A stretch of 64,000 nucleotides of DNA from Aldrovandia affinis (taxonomy: Eukaryota > Chordata > Actinopteri > Notacanthiformes > Halosauridae). The notes beneath the pieces were generated by a model that worked only from the letters and a program-made list of their open reading frames with translations, searched no databases and was not told where the DNA came from. Positions 1 through 11,679 of this stretch are shown in pieces. The stretch's first letter is position 1; each line of letters opens with the position of its first letter. The position numbers were made by a program, and so were the translations under genes. Location: assembly GCA_029706075.1 (NCBI GenBank), contig JAINUG010000135.1, forward strand, positions 683,501 to 747,500, in the 5' to 3' direction.

Positions 1-225
1 TTCCATGGCCTCCTCACCCAATCACTAGATCTAAACATTGAACCTTCATGGGAAGTTTCCACCGCCTTCATCTCTCAATGAACCAGAGGCTTTCCTTGTT
101 GAAGAATGGTACAATATCCTACTAGAAACGGTTCAAAACTTGTATAACCGCATTCCAATTCCTTAATTAAACATTAATTAATGTGTTTCCATGTTTCCAT
201 TATTTTGCCTACCCCCTGTATATAT
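1..225 (+). mobile_element. Tc1-like transposon relic, 3' end
   Basis: Broken reading frames on the plus strand resemble the C-terminal end of a Tc1-like transposase (an EEWYNI-like stretch followed by LETVQNLYNRI). The text aligns with 29.95-30.07 kb and 30.21-30.25 kb, which carries the same family's 3' end, including the shared run GTTTCCATTATTTT. Stops and frameshifts make it a dead copy. The 5' part lies outside the window. Confidence 0.7.
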
Positions 226-425
226 CACAATTAAATCATTTAAATGCGATGACATATTTAAATGTTACTAATCTTTTAAAATATCTTAATAATTAATTAA
301 GAACATATTAACCACATTATTTTAAACTGTCAGCTTATACAATACGACACTATAATACTCAGCATTGGGTCAACAACTTCTCATATTTTCATTGCAATGA
401 AGTTCTACATTCTACATAAAACCCT

Positions 426-700
426 GTGCCAGTGCAGGGTGGTGCATTACTGGCTGTAGCGCTGCCCAGGAAGGGAGGGTTACAATCAGCGGGATTGTCC
501 CGGTTTCATCTCACAAGAGTGATTCCTCTGGCCAATGAGGCAACAGCTTGTCTGTTCCAGCTGCGCAGACGATTACATCACAACCAGGATGAGATCAGCA
601 GAGCACAGCTGGTGGCCCGCAGAGCCAAAAGAGGCGGTGGCCAGCAGCATACGCTTCGGAGGAGAACATGTGCTTTTCTACACTCTCCCAAAAATGTTGG
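426..700 (+). repeat. tRNA-derived SINE fragment, body only
   Basis: The block matches the body of the SINE at 8.17-8.64 kb: a cccagg-agggaggg box, then a gggttgtccc-like segment and a cctctggcca box in the same order and spacing. The tRNA-like head is eroded. Short open frames here are fortuitous. Confidence 0.5.
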
Positions 701-1764
701 ATGATGTTGCAGTGATGATTGTGATTAGACATGCCACATTAGGATTAAAAGAGAAAAAAGGGGGATAAAATTGTTCAGGAAAAAAAAGCAATAAAGAAAG
801 CCTATAAAAAGGCGTAGGAATCTGTGTGAACACAAGAACACAATAAGGCTTCAAAAGAATTGCATGCATTTTCTGGCATATTTGCAAAGGTGGTAGTGGA
901 GCAAATCCAGATTGGCCTTTAATACAGTGCTTTGGTTTTTTTGTGTTCATTTTTACAGCAGGAAACAGGATTTGCCTGAGTGTAATAGGATGAATACACG
1001 CCAGTTTGGCGCGATAACCGCGTGCACTCAGAGCAGAGGGTCATTTTAGCTGCAAGTGGCCACTTAGCCCTCCGAAGGAGAATGGGTTTCATACTGCATT
1101 ATTGAATCCATCTCTGGAATTAAAATCACAGGATTGTTGTTTACCAGCTCAGACCCAAATTAATTGCCATTAGTTTGGTCATCATTGTATTTAACCAGCG
1201 GTGAAGCTAAAATTACTTTTTTCCAATATTTTCTTCAATAAGACAAAAGGTAATTTGTACATTCATCAACATCAATAGCGAAGGAGAAATTAAATTACAC
1301 GAGTACTTATGTGGCTCACCAGATTTGCTCGATACAGGAACAATGCAATTTTCGAAATTATGCGAGAACAAGAAGAACTCACACCAGATATGAAAAAAGC
1401 AACTCATATTAAGCAAAAAAGGCAACTAATTGGAATGTGATTAAGGGCAAAAGCATAAACAACAGAAAAAAACACACAAGCAACAAAAAAAGTTCTGATG
1501 TATTAATTTAAAACGGGCCATGGGACTCATTTCCTGGAGAACCGAGGGGATTGCTGATGGAGGGAAGAATCTGTTTGATATGCAGGCCGCATTTGGACAC
1601 AGGTTCTGAGGCACGAGGCAATTAAAGTGGTGACTGCTGCTGCCATCCGTCGAATTGGAGGAGAGCGAAATTCCAATTCCACCCGGCTTGGGAAGCAGCA
1701 ACCCCTGAGCTAATAGGGCATATTGCACTATGCAGACAATATCCTTCCAAAATACATATATTTA
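701..1764. other. Noncoding, no gene seen
   Basis: AT-rich sequence without convincing coding, repeat or RNA signals. The short open frames lack codon bias, homology or splice context. Confidence 0.5.
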
Positions 1765-2210
1765 TCAAATACATACATGTGTTTAATAAGTATTCACCCC
1801 TTTGGGAGTTTTCACATTTCAAACGCTTACTTCATGGAATCAAAATGTATTAAATTGGGATTTCTTGTCACTGATCAACACAAAATACTCTAAAGCTTCT
1901 TCTGAATGAATTACAAATGAAAAATAGACAATAATTGATTGCATAAATATTCACCCCCTTGACTAAATACTTCAACACCTTTAACTGCAATTACATCTGT
2001 GAGTCTATTTGGGCAAGTCTCTACCAGCTTTGCACATCTAGACAACCATTCTCACCACTTTCTCTTTACAAAATTGCCCCAAGCTCCATCAGGTTGGATG
2101 GGGACTGTTGGTGAACAGCAATTTTCAAATCTTCCCACAGATTCTCAATAGGATTGAGGTCTGGGCTTTGACTGAAAATAAATTTTAAAAAATGCCAAAG
2201 TGGGTGAATG
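1765..2210 (-). mobile_element. Tc1-like transposon relic, C-terminal part and end
   Basis: Read on the minus strand, the block decodes in broken frames to the C-terminal third of a Tc1-like transposase ([17 protein letters not shown], then an ending such as RLTDVIAVKG). It is followed by an AT-rich terminal region with two 'attcacccc' motifs at 1791 and 1950. Only one end is present and stops interrupt the frame, so it is inactive. Confidence 0.75.
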
Positions 2211-4700
2211 GTTATTATGCTCACTGTGTATAATGTACATAATTACGAATGCCCCTCACTCCAAAATAACCCCCCCAAAAAACCCACATTTCCAAAAAAT
2301 GCTTTCAACGTCTCTCGCTTTCCTCCAAATTGTGCCGTTCAGCTACCACAACTCTGCCACTCTCACCTCCCTCCTTCAGATGGTTTTTGTGATGAATCTT
2401 CAAGACGTACCTGAAAACAAAAGATTTTGCCCATCTGCTCTGAGGGGCACGGGAAGGAGCTGAGGACGGGATCAATCGGGACTCTTGTGCTGTTGGCGTG
2501 TGAGAACTCATCCTCTCAAGTGCCTGCTAATTAGAGCCAGAGGAGGGAGTGCGCCGGCTCCGAAGTCTGCCAAAATATGCAAAGCTATGTACTGCAGTTA
2601 AGAACAGAGGATAAAAACAAGGATGTATTAAAAATGGCCACAAAAGAGCCAGAAAGAAAGGTTTGCGGGGGATTAAAAAAGGCACAATTTATTTTAATTT
2701 TCCTGCTGGTTAGTGAATCATATTGGCAACATCTCCAGAGGGGGCATTACCAGGATTTGTCAGGATAATCCAACAAATATGCAAATCGACTGGGCTTCCG
2801 ACCGGGCCTGGGCGATCAGCACTCATCCCAAGCCTTGATTAGTATTTCAAGCACGGTAGCAGTTGTGCACAGGCTTGCCCCGCCTCCAGATCATTATGGG
2901 GTTCAATGAGCCTAGACAGGGACGATACATTTCAGGCAGCAGGTCCCAGGACATCCATCGAGCTTCCCGCCATTCTCACCTCTATCAATCCCCTGTGAGT
3001 CCACCCTGTCCCCCAGCCACCACTAAGGGAGCTGGCCCAACGTGCGCTAAACGCTGTGGGGGAGCGATGAGAATCAATGGCCGCTTAGGCGCATTGATGG
3101 GACGGTCCAGGAGGTGTTACCCACGCTTCCTTTATTGGCCCACGGAAAGCGGAAAGATGCCGCTCTCCTAAAGGAGCGAATCGATTCGTACATCCGACGA
3201 GATGAGCTTCGGCCATTAAAATCTCGCCTGTTGCTCCTCATGCGCACCTCAGCGCCCATCGAGTCTCCCGGCTGGACGGCGCAGGGGAGAACCAAAAAAA
3301 CTGCTAAACCACTTCAGCTGAGCGCTCAAATCCAGGCTGAGGTATTCTGTCCCATGATGCACTGGCACGGATCCTAGTATACATAAGTGTCAATGCCAAC
3401 CCACACCTCCCTCACAAACAAAAGATAACAGATATGCGCTTTTGTTAGCAAGCCTGGGTGTGAAAATGAGGGGACTTGATTCCGTTACTGCACTGTCTAC
3501 AACCTGTCTGCCAGGATTTAATGTCCTGACGTGCTCACGGTTAAACGAGAGCAGTGCAGCTGGCATACCAACAGGCCACAGCTGAAATATCTTTGATTAA
3601 AGTAGCATTGTGAGATGCTTGTCTCTGAGCCAAGATGAAGCAGCAGACAGTCCTTGTGCTGACGCTACCAACTGGATACCACGGTGGCCAAAGAACCTTT
3701 GCAGTACTGTTGGCTAGCTGAAGGGAGGAGCAATATTGGGAGATCTTGTGCTTGCTGGGTTTGTTGGATTAAACCCAGAGCTCTGTGTTTATCATTTATT
3801 TTAAGTTTTGAAAACAGCACTTACATTTAGAAGTTGGTTAAGATCAATGTCCTTGTTTACCAATAAATTGGAAGCGATATGAGACTGGATCAAAAAAACA
3901 AACTTTAAAATGGATAAATACACCATTTTGATGTGTGGTAGGGATTATTCATAACCCATGAAAGTCATATTCTTTGATCTATGTATGATTAAGATGGCTC
4001 ATCCTATTCACTGTCAACTTTTTGCAGTTTGTTGCACAGAATAATGCCCTAAAACCTAATCTTGCGTTGGTGCATTTCCACAGTCCAACATATATTCGCT
4101 AGTCACTGCCTTAATTTTTCCAATTACCTGATTGCTCATAATGAATGCAGTGACCCACTACTTAAACATTCTTTAAGTTCACTTTCATTCCAATTACCGG
4201 CTCCTGCTTAACATGGCAGCCCTTCTGCCACCGCTTCATATACATGCTCCACCCCCCTCAGCATATTCAGTTACAAGAAATATTTAAATATATCTGTGTA
4301 TGTGAGCGGAATCTTTCAATGTTTCAAGGGTGAGCTGGATAATTGGTTGTCACCACCATCCTCTGCAAACAAGTTTCTCTCAGCATTAATTACAAACACT
4401 GCACCATGATTAAAACATTTCAAACAAAACACATAAGAAACAACTCACTTTACCTTGGTCTCAATTAAAAAAATACATAAATATTTACATATTAGGGTTT
4501 TGCTGGTAGGCTCCCACTCAAAACCACAAAATTCTAACTTAGCTGTTTCATCGCCTATTTGGCTGAAATCCACTCGATTAGCCCTGTACAATACATAAAT
4601 AACCCCTCCTCGCACTATGAGCTCACCACCGCAGATCAGCATTGACAACGAGCAAGAAGGAGACTGATTAGAGAGGCCACCACAAGGCCAGAGGCAACCA
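2211..4700. other. Noncoding, partly conserved-looking
   Basis: No exon is recognised. Around 2700-3300 the sequence is non-repetitive and of balanced composition, with an octamer-type ATGCAAAT site near 2779, the appearance of conserved regulatory DNA. That impression needs cross-species alignment. 3400-4700 is AT-rich and featureless. Confidence 0.35.
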
Positions 4701-5272
4701 TGGAGGAGCTACAGGACATGTGCATGTGTCAATAATACAAAAACTCTCCACAATCCTGGTTTGTATGGTAGGGTGGCAAGAAGAAAGCCACTACTCAAAA
4801 AAGAAAACATTGAAGATTCTGAAGCCATATGGCAAAAGGTGTTGTGGTCAGATGAAACCAAGATAGAAATGTTTGCAACAGGAACAGGAATAGAAAACAT
4901 TTAGCAAAATGTTACGTTTGGCGAAAACCCAATGCAGCACATCACACTCAAACAACACCATCTTACTGTAAAGCAGGGTGGTGGCAGAATTATGTTATGG
5001 GGGTGTTTCTCATCAGCAGCGGCTGGGGCATCTGTCGGCCCGTGCTCGTGAGGCTGTTATCACGGCAAAGGGCGGCCATTTTGAGGAATCCAAGATTCAA
5101 TTTTCAATTCAATTTTCTTGAACATTGCTTTGATGTTCCTTTCGTTTATTGTTACATGCGCTTTTTGCAATTTTCAAGTATTTACAGAAAAGTATACGGG
5201 TAAAACATTGTCAATTATGAGATAAACCTAGTCTCCAGCAGGTGCACTCAAACTTTTGACTGGTACTGTGTG
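4700..5272 (+). mobile_element. Tc1-like element, internally deleted
   Basis: Plus-strand text decodes in broken frames to a Tc1-like transposase: a [17 protein letters not shown] block holding the first catalytic Asp (about 4848-4880) and a KQGGGRIMLWGCFS-like glycine box (about 4970-5012). It then jumps to the C-terminal ITAKGGHFEESKI-like end (about 5060-5095). The part encoding the second Asp and the Glu is missing. The 3' end carries the fish-Tc1 terminal motif AAACTTTTGACTGGTACTGT at 5249-5268. Confidence 0.75.
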
Positions 5273-5287
5273 TGTATGTATATATAT

Positions 5288-5776
5288 TGTGGCAAACGGC
5301 CGGGGGAGGTGCAGGGAATACGCAGGGGAGAGACGACATGCTGGCTCCACCCCCAAGCCTTATATGGAGGTCCGGAGGAAAGGAGGCGCACCGGGGAACC
5401 CCAGACAGCTGATTTCTCGGGGATAAAGGAGGGGGCGCTGCCCCTAACTGGTGGCTAAGTACCATTGGGAAAAGCGAGGAGGGTAGACTGGCGAGTGAAA
5501 GAGATTTCTGATTATTGGATTTGTGTATGACCTGGAATTGTTTCACTTACAGAATTGTTATCGACTGGATTGCCTGAGAACGACAACTGGATAAAGAACT
5601 TGGAAACGAACAACAACTACGGAAACAGATTACGGATTTGGACTATTTGCCTCATTTCCCCTGTTTTGTGTGTTTACCCCCCAATAAACCTGGTTATACT
5701 TCCATTGACTGTCTTGTGTGTTGTTTAATTATCTAACCTGGTTGAGTGGAAACCCCACACCCCTGTTCTTGCTACA
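5288..5776 (+). mobile_element. Solo LTR-like element
   Basis: A 489-bp block begins TGTGGCAAAC and ends CTTGCTACA, the TG...CA form of an LTR. A TATA-like tatatgg lies near 5361 and an AATAAA polyadenylation signal near 5682. It is flanked by ATAT on both sides (5284-5287, 5777-5780), but it sits in TA-rich DNA, so the target duplication is weak evidence. No internal retrotransposon genes are present, which fits a recombined solo LTR. The family was not identified. Confidence 0.6.
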
Positions 5777-5778
5777 AT

Positions 5779-5812
<34 letters not shown>
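5777..5812. repeat. (TA)n microsatellite
   Basis: A nearly pure TA run between the LTR-like block and the Tc1-like element. It supplied the TA target for the latter. Confidence 0.9.
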
Positions 5813-7395
5813 CAGTGGGGAGAACAAGTATTTGATACACTGCCGATTTTGCAGGTTTTCCCACTTACAAAGAATGTAGAGGTCTGTAATTTTTATCATA
5901 GGTACACTTCAACTGTGAGAGACAGAATCTAAAACAAAAATCCAGAAAATCACATTGTATGATTTTTAAGTAATTAATTTGCATTTTATTGCATGAAATA
6001 AGTATTTGATACATCAGAAAAACAGAACTTAATATTTGGTACAGAAACCTTTGTTTGCAATTACAGAGATCAGACGTTTCCTGTAGTTCTTGACCAGGTT
6101 TGCACACACTGCAGCAGGGATTTTGGCCCACTCCTCCATACAGATCTTCTCCAGATCCTTCTGGTTTCGGGGCTGTCGCTGGGCAACACAGACTTTCAGC
6201 TCCCTCCAAAGATTTTCTATTGTGTTCAGGTCTGGAGACTGGCTAGGCCACTCCAGGACCTTGAGATGCTTCTTACGGAGCCACTCCTTAGTTGCCCTGG
6301 CTGTGTGTTTCGGGTCGTTGTCATGCTGGAAGACCCAGCCACGACCCATCTTCAATGCTCTTATTGAGGGAAGGAGGTTGTTGGCCAAGATCTCGCGATA
6401 CATAGCCCCATCCATCCTCCCCTCCATGCGGTGCATTCGTCCTGTCCCCTTTGCAGAAAAGCATCCCCAAAGAATGATGTTTCCACCTCCATGCTTCACG
6501 GTTGGGATGGTGTTCTTGGGGTTGTACTCATCCTTCTTCTTCCTCCAAACACGGCGAGTGGAGTTTATACCAAAAAGCTCTATTTTGGTCTCATCAGACC
6601 ACATGACCTTCTCCCATTCCTCCTCTGGATCATCCAGATGGTCATTGGCAAACCTCAGACGGGCCTGGACATGCGCTGGCTTGAGCAGGGGGACCTTGCG
6701 TGCGCTGCAGGATTTTAATCCATGACGGCGTAGTGTGTTACTAATGGTTTTCTTTGAGACTGTGGTCCCAGCTCTCTTCAGGTCATTGACCAGGTCCTGC
6801 CATGTAGTTCTGGGCTGATCCCTCACCTTTCTCATGATCATTGATGCCCCACGAGGTGAGATCTTGCATGGAGCCCCAGACCGAGGGAGATTGACCGTCA
6901 TCTTAAACTTCTTCCATTTTCTAATAATTGCGCCAACAGTTGTTGCCTTCTCACCAAGCTGCTTGCCTATTGTCCTGTAGCCCATCCCAGCCTTGTGCAG
7001 GTCTACAATTTTGTCCCTGATGTCCTTAGACAGCTCTTTGGTCTTGCCCATTGTGGAGAGGTTGGAGTCTGATTGATTGAGTGTGTGGAGAGGTGTCTTT
7101 TATACAGGTAACGAGTTCAAACAGGTGCAGTTAATACAGGTAATGAGTGGAGAATAGGAGGGGGCCTCTTAAAGAAAAACTAACAGGTCTGTGAGAGCCG
7201 GAATTCTTACTGGTTGGTAGGTGATCAAATACTTATTTCATGCAATAAAATGCAAATTAATTATTTAAAAATCATACAATGTGATTTTCTGGATTTTTGT
7301 TTTAGATTCCGTCTCTCACAGTTGAAGTGTACCTATGATAAAAATTACAGACCTCTACATGCTTTGTAAGTGGGAAAACCTGCAAAATCGGCAGT
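5813..7395 (-). mobile_element. Tc1-like DNA transposon, right end truncated
   Basis: The left terminus starts CAGTGGGGAGAACAAGTATT next to a TA dinucleotide. A long inverted repeat of about 200 bp on the left (5813-6010) is mirrored on the right (about 7209-7395), for example GATTTTGCAGGTTTTCCCAC on the left against its complement near 7373-7388. The right copy stops at GGCAGT (7395), so the outermost ~28 bp are missing and a SINE follows directly. The 340-codon transposase between the repeats is intact. It resembles the fish Passport-type Tc1 elements; that name is from memory. Confidence 0.93.
6029..7051 (-). CDS. Tc1-like transposase, intact 340 aa
   Basis: Cut-and-paste transposase of the Tc1/mariner superfamily, acting in the nucleus on the element's inverted repeats. 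The N-terminal paired-like helix-turn-helix covers about residues 1-110 ([10 protein letters not shown] at the start, a GAPCKISPR box near 59-67). The catalytic DDE domain shows D153 ([11 protein letters not shown]), D244 ([10 protein letters not shown]) and E279 ([11 protein letters not shown]), with a glycine-rich box KHGGGN at 186-191. The protein ends CTKY. The length equals that of full-length fish Tc1 transposases, and no stop or frameshift is present, so this copy is young or recently active. The start is the ATG giving the conserved MGKTKELS N-terminus. The element's right end is damaged, so it is probably not mobile itself, but it could supply enzyme if transcribed. Confidence 0.95.
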   Translation of the reverse strand: MGKTKELSKDIRDKIVDLHKAGMGYRTIGKQLGEKATTVGAIIRKWKKFKMTVNLPRSGAPCKISPRGASMIMRKVRDQPRTTWQDLVNDLKRAGTTVSKKTISNTLRRHGLKSCSARKVPLLKPAHVQARLRFANDHLDDPEEEWEKVMWSDETKIELFGINSTRRVWRKKKDEYNPKNTIPTVKHGGGNIILWGCFSAKGTGRMHRMEGRMDGAMYREILANNLLPSIRALKMGRGWVFQHDNDPKHTARATKEWLRKKHLKVLEWPSQSPDLNTIENLWRELKVCVAQRQPRNQKDLEKICMEEWAKIPAAVCANLVKNYRKRLISVIANKGFCTKY

Positions 7396-7755
7396 CTCAT
7401 CTTCTCATCTCATCTTCAGCCGCTTATTCCTAGTTAGGGTCGCGGGGGGGCTGGAGCCTATCCCAGCATGCATTGGGGCGAGAGGCAGGAATACACCCTG
7501 GACAGGTCGCCAATCCATCGCAGGGCACTACATACACCATTCACTCACACACTCATACCTACGGGCAATTTAGACTCTCCAATTAGCCTAACGTGCATGT
7601 CTTTGGACTGTGGGAAGAAACCGGAGTACCCGGAGGAAACCCACGCGGACACGGGAGAACATGCAAACCCACACAGAAAGGCCCCGGCCTGGATTCGAAC
7701 CCGAGACCTTCTTGCTCTGAGGCAACAGTGCTATCCACTGCACCACCGTGCCGCC
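7396..7755 (-). repeat. tRNA-derived SINE (DANA-like)
   Basis: On the minus strand it begins GGCGGCACGGTGGTGCAGTG with pol III A-box-like and B-box-like (GGTTCGAATCC) motifs. It continues with the widespread fish SINE body (TTTGCATGTTCTCCC, CCACAGTCCAAAGACATGC, CCTGTCCAGGGTGTATTCCT) and ends in a GATGAGAT-type tail. The layout resembles zebrafish DANA. It abuts the truncated Tc1-like end and is followed by TA-rich DNA; no clear target duplication was found. Confidence 0.9.
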
Positions 7756-8169
7756 TATATATATATACACAGACTATATGTAATTGTTTACATTAGTTTA
7801 GGTGCACACTGCAATCAAAAAGTTCCCTTCCACCAGGAACAACAAGGTCAGCATTTAGTTTCCCTCTAAAATACTTAAGCAATGAATGGGTACTAGATTC
7901 ATAAGTCAGTTTTGTTTTTCCTGAAATGAGCCTTCAAAGTGGCTGTCCTGAACCCTTTCCTACATTTACTTACGTTGGTACCTCTTAAAATTCTAGCTCA
8001 AACGGAGTCAAATCTTTTCACTTAGTGTGTCTGCCAAGAATCCCCAGTTGGTCAGAGTTGGTCACGTATCTCCTGCCTGCTAGAACGTGGCTAGCAATAT
8101 GTCACACTGGATATGAAACCTATTTTCCACATAATGAGGCACCACCAAGCTTAGCGTATAACCAAATAT

Positions 8170-8640
8170 ACAGCTCAGGGAGGCTGGGTGGTTAAGGCAC
8201 AATTTTATGGGCCCTGCGGTCTGGTATCAAATCCAGATCATGCCTCTGTCGACTTGGCAATTGCATCACCCAGGGAGGGAGGGATCTAATCGGCTGGGTT
8301 GTCCCCCTCTCGACACAAACCGGCGCCCTCCTCTGGCCAAACCGACGCCCGCAGTCTCCCTGTGTTAATCTGCGCATGAAGTGACCCAGACTGACTCGTG
8401 TCTGTGCGGCTTAACTTGTAGACCGGTGCGAGGGGCGGCGGCTGACATCGCACGTTTCTGAGGAGATCGCGCGTTCGTTCCAGCTGCCCGTCGCTCCCAC
8501 AGGCCTGCTCGCGAATGGGATGTGAGAGAACAGCGGTCTTTGTGGGGAGAGTGTTGATCTTCAGTTGGCCACCTGCCTCCTGAAATTCCATCTTCTGACC
8601 CTGGCTTCCCCTCTGGTCGTGCATGGGGTAGCCGCAAAGG
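8170..8640 (+). repeat. tRNA-derived SINE
   Basis: The head (AGGCTGGGTGGTTAAGGCAC, then GGTATCAAATCC) looks like a leucine-type tRNA with A and B boxes. The body shares the cccagggagggaggg and cctctggcca boxes with the fragment at 426-700. The 3' limit is uncertain. Confidence 0.6.
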
Positions 8641-10402
8641 CTTTGCGGCGTCACGGCGTGAATAATCTGCTCATTTCATTCCTGTTCACATCGTGCATTT
8701 GCTATCGCCGCGCCTATCTTGTTTGTACAGAGCTGCAGTCTGCGAAGAGAGAGGCGCTTCAGACTCCATGACAGCCGCGCGCGTTCCTGGAGCTCGGTGC
8801 AGATGACAGGCAGGGCATTCGTCTTTCTTGAGCATCAATCATAGCGCCCCAGTACTGCAAACACACCTCTGAGGGAGAAGAGGGATACGGCACGTATTTT
8901 CTTAGATTAGCCCCGCAACCTGTTTGCAAGTGTGAAGCTCATCATAGCAGGCTCCTGAATTTTCACATCCCGGTGGTTTGAATTATTCCTTTCTGTCGGG
9001 GAGACAAGTCACACGGAATGAAACGTAGGATTTACATGCCATGTACATACACACTCAGTTGCTTCAGAGGCTCTTTCCACCTCTCCTAATTTGTAACCAT
9101 AGGACCACAGGCAGTCTAATTTTATGATTTCATCCAAAAAGACGACCACGCAACAGTACGCTGTACCCTCGCGCATATGGAACGGATGAATACATCAACC
9201 GAGAAATACATGAGTTACTAACTCATATCCATAATTCGTTTTTATTCAGTGTTTTGTTTTGGGGGTTTTTAACAAAAGAAATCAGACTATTTAGATTCCA
9301 TAGAAAAGGGCCAGTTGGGATTCAGGCTTCTTTGAATATTCAGCTTTGGAGGCCCCACAGTATACTTTGACCAAAAGTGCTGAAGACAAAACAAAGTTCA
9401 AAATGAACAGTGTACTCTACAGTGTATATCTTTAAACTACCCATCTTATTCATACAGCAAACCAAAACAATGTTGGAATATCACAGGTGCCTGCTGTGTA
9501 GCAGGTTCTGGGAATGCAAAATAATTAAGTAAGCACGTTCTATTTATTTACCCCTCAGTAATACAAATTCATAGCACCCCACACACACTCCCACATCAGC
9601 AACACAATGCCAGTATTAAAAGTTTGTATTATGTGCACAATTAACCACCAAGATAAAAACAGAACACCACTCAGAGGACCACTCAGAGTTATGAGACATA
9701 GTAAAACATTCTACAACCAGAAATGTGAGTCAATACAAACAACACCATTCTGCTGAACACTTAAGACTATGTGCTCGCCATTCATTCTGCATTACACACA
9801 GGCCTTTGGTCCAGTGGTGGGCAGTGTTCCTGTTCAGATCGGTTTAGTCTAGTTTGGACTTCCTGCCCTTCACTCACCTCCCCAACTAGGACAAACATAG
9901 CACAGGTCAGCACAAAATGGAAAAGGGGGGATTGCCAAAATACCCTTCCAAAATCAGTAATGAAAGAGCAGGCAGGGTACAGCAGCTGTTCCTCTGCAGG
10001 GGGCTGACAGGGTTTCCATCCCCACCTCACGGCACATCGAGGCCGGCCGGTTCTCCAGCCGCTGGAGGAACCTGCCGCCGTTGGCGTTTAAGCGCGTGCT
10101 TAAACGCGTCGTTTAAGCATGCGCGCACCCACCCCCCCCCCCGTACCTGCCTCCTGCTGTGCCCACACACCTGTGTTTGCACCAAAAACAACAAAAAACA
10201 CTTTTATCTGTTCTCAGGTGTTCCTTCAAATCCGTCTTCTATAATCTATCAACGAGCATCTGGGCCTTGTCTCAATTCCGTAAAAAATAAATACAACAAC
10301 AAAAAAATCTCACTGTTTTGAGAATACCCACAGGCTTTGATCGGGCTGTCTCCGGTCTGTTTGCTGTTTGTGGCATGACACCCGAGTCATCACGTTGTTA
10401 AT
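8641..10402. other. Noncoding, no gene seen
   Basis: Mixed-composition sequence with no supported exon. Small open frames near 9771-10321 run through a cytosine-rich stretch (10120-10142) and lack family resemblance. Confidence 0.4.
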
Positions 10403-11090
10403 AGTCAGTCAATGATGCCCCAGAACATAGCTGTACAGCCAGGAGCCAGTCGTGGACAAGCCAAGAACACAGTGTCAACATGGAGGAGAGAAAAGGGGGT
10501 GAAAGGGGCACATTGGGGCTGCCGTCTGAACGAACTCTAAAGATGTGTTCTGCGCAGTTTAAGTTCGACACGGGGGCATATTAGGACATGCAGAGCAATG
10601 GTCTCATTGCCACAATAGCTGTTTTTTATTGTCCTCTTCAAAATTTTACAACCAATAGAGGTTCCAATTCCATTTGCGGGCGTAAAATCAGGCTCCTGCA
10701 TTGACTAGCTGTCCGTAAGAAATATACGCTGCTTATGAATTAATGTGATCACCCATTGCCTAACAGCGTGCTCTTATACACCCCAGTCAGAATGTTATTA
10801 ATGATAAAGTATCATGGGGATCATTTGCCTCCCGTGTTATAGTTCTAATTACCGACAGGTTTGTCCCTGCGCCTGTTTTACGTGTTTGCTCCATTTGCTC
10901 CGACAAAGGTCACGGACCGAAACTTCAGCAATAAAATTCTGTGTTTACAAGACTGCAGCATCGCTGTGAATTCATCCGCTTTATGTTAATAGTAAAGCAG
11001 AAACGACAAAGCAGAGCAACCTAACCTTTCTGTTCCATCAGTTTGTTGTCTCCAGAGTCACGCACATAGCGATCTACGCTGCAGCGACTA
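10403..11090 (+). other. Duplicated noncoding block, copy 1
   Basis: This stretch is repeated in the same orientation at about 44945-45400. The best part is 10583-10740 against 45102-45262, roughly 85% identical by eye and including CTGCATTGA, TAGCTGTCC/TCTGTAAGAAATATA and CTCATTGCC. A further matching piece is 11020-11090 against 45327-45400 (CCTAACC, TCTCCAGAGTCACGCACA against TCTCCAGTCACACACGCA). Copy 1 carries about 200 extra bases between 10800 and 11015. No open frame is shared. It is either a local duplication of a regulatory element or two members of an unrecognised dispersed family. Confidence 0.7.
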
Positions 11091-11149
11091 ATTGGTCTTA
11101 GCATTACATGACAATGTATAAATTTGGTAGAAAACTGTTATGCTGTATA

Positions 11150-11215
11150 CATTTATAGTGCTTCTTAAGTAGAAGCTCTTACTCAAGGCAACTTACATAG
11201 CTTACATTTGACATG
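11150..11215. repeat. Eroded SINE/LINE 3'-tail fragment
   Basis: A degraded copy of the common fish tail (GCTCTTACTCAAGGCAACTTACAT). A related tail lies at 11547-11585 (GTCGCTCCTGGATAAGAGCG) and an inverted one at 15500-15530. Confidence 0.4.
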
Positions 11216-11546
11216 TAGTGGACTTATTTATAGCTGGATATCCGCAAGAGACTCAAAACCCACCTTTTCAGACTCCGCTACCACTGAATTCTGTACATCT
11301 ACCATCATCCATCTGTCATCTGTCATTCATCCGTCATCACCCCTGCCTACCTGCTCAACACTTCTTGTATATGCATCCCTGCCTACTCATTTAATATTAT
11401 TAAAAAAATTTTAATAATTTACAAACCTTTTCCTTCCCAGTGTTACAGGTACGGTACGCAGCTGCCTACAATGATGTCTATTGCTGTATTACTGCACTGA
11501 TCTCTTGCGTGAACTATGATTGTTCCTACCATGTATCAATGCACAT

Positions 11547-11600
11547 CCTGTAAGTCGCTCCTGGATAAGAGCGTCTGCTAAATGCCTAAAACCTTAAATG
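11547..11600 (+). repeat. SINE/LINE 3'-tail fragment
   Basis: Contains TAAGTCGCTCCTGGATAAGA followed by GCGTCTGCTAAATG, the 3' tail shared by many fish SINEs and their partner LINEs. It is the same tail seen in the two short SINEs at 23.4 and 25.8 kb. Confidence 0.7.
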
Positions 11601-11679
11601 TATCAAGGGAACATCAGCAGCGCCTCACCCCCACATTCAAACCCACATAATTCAGGTAAAGCCCCAGATCTGTCCCCCA

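Noticed and set aside
5211..5546. 111-codon minus-strand frame
   Set aside because: Covers the end of a Tc1 relic and part of an LTR-like block; no protein similarity.
6090..6725. 211-codon plus-strand frame
   Set aside because: Antisense shadow of the intact transposase on the minus strand.
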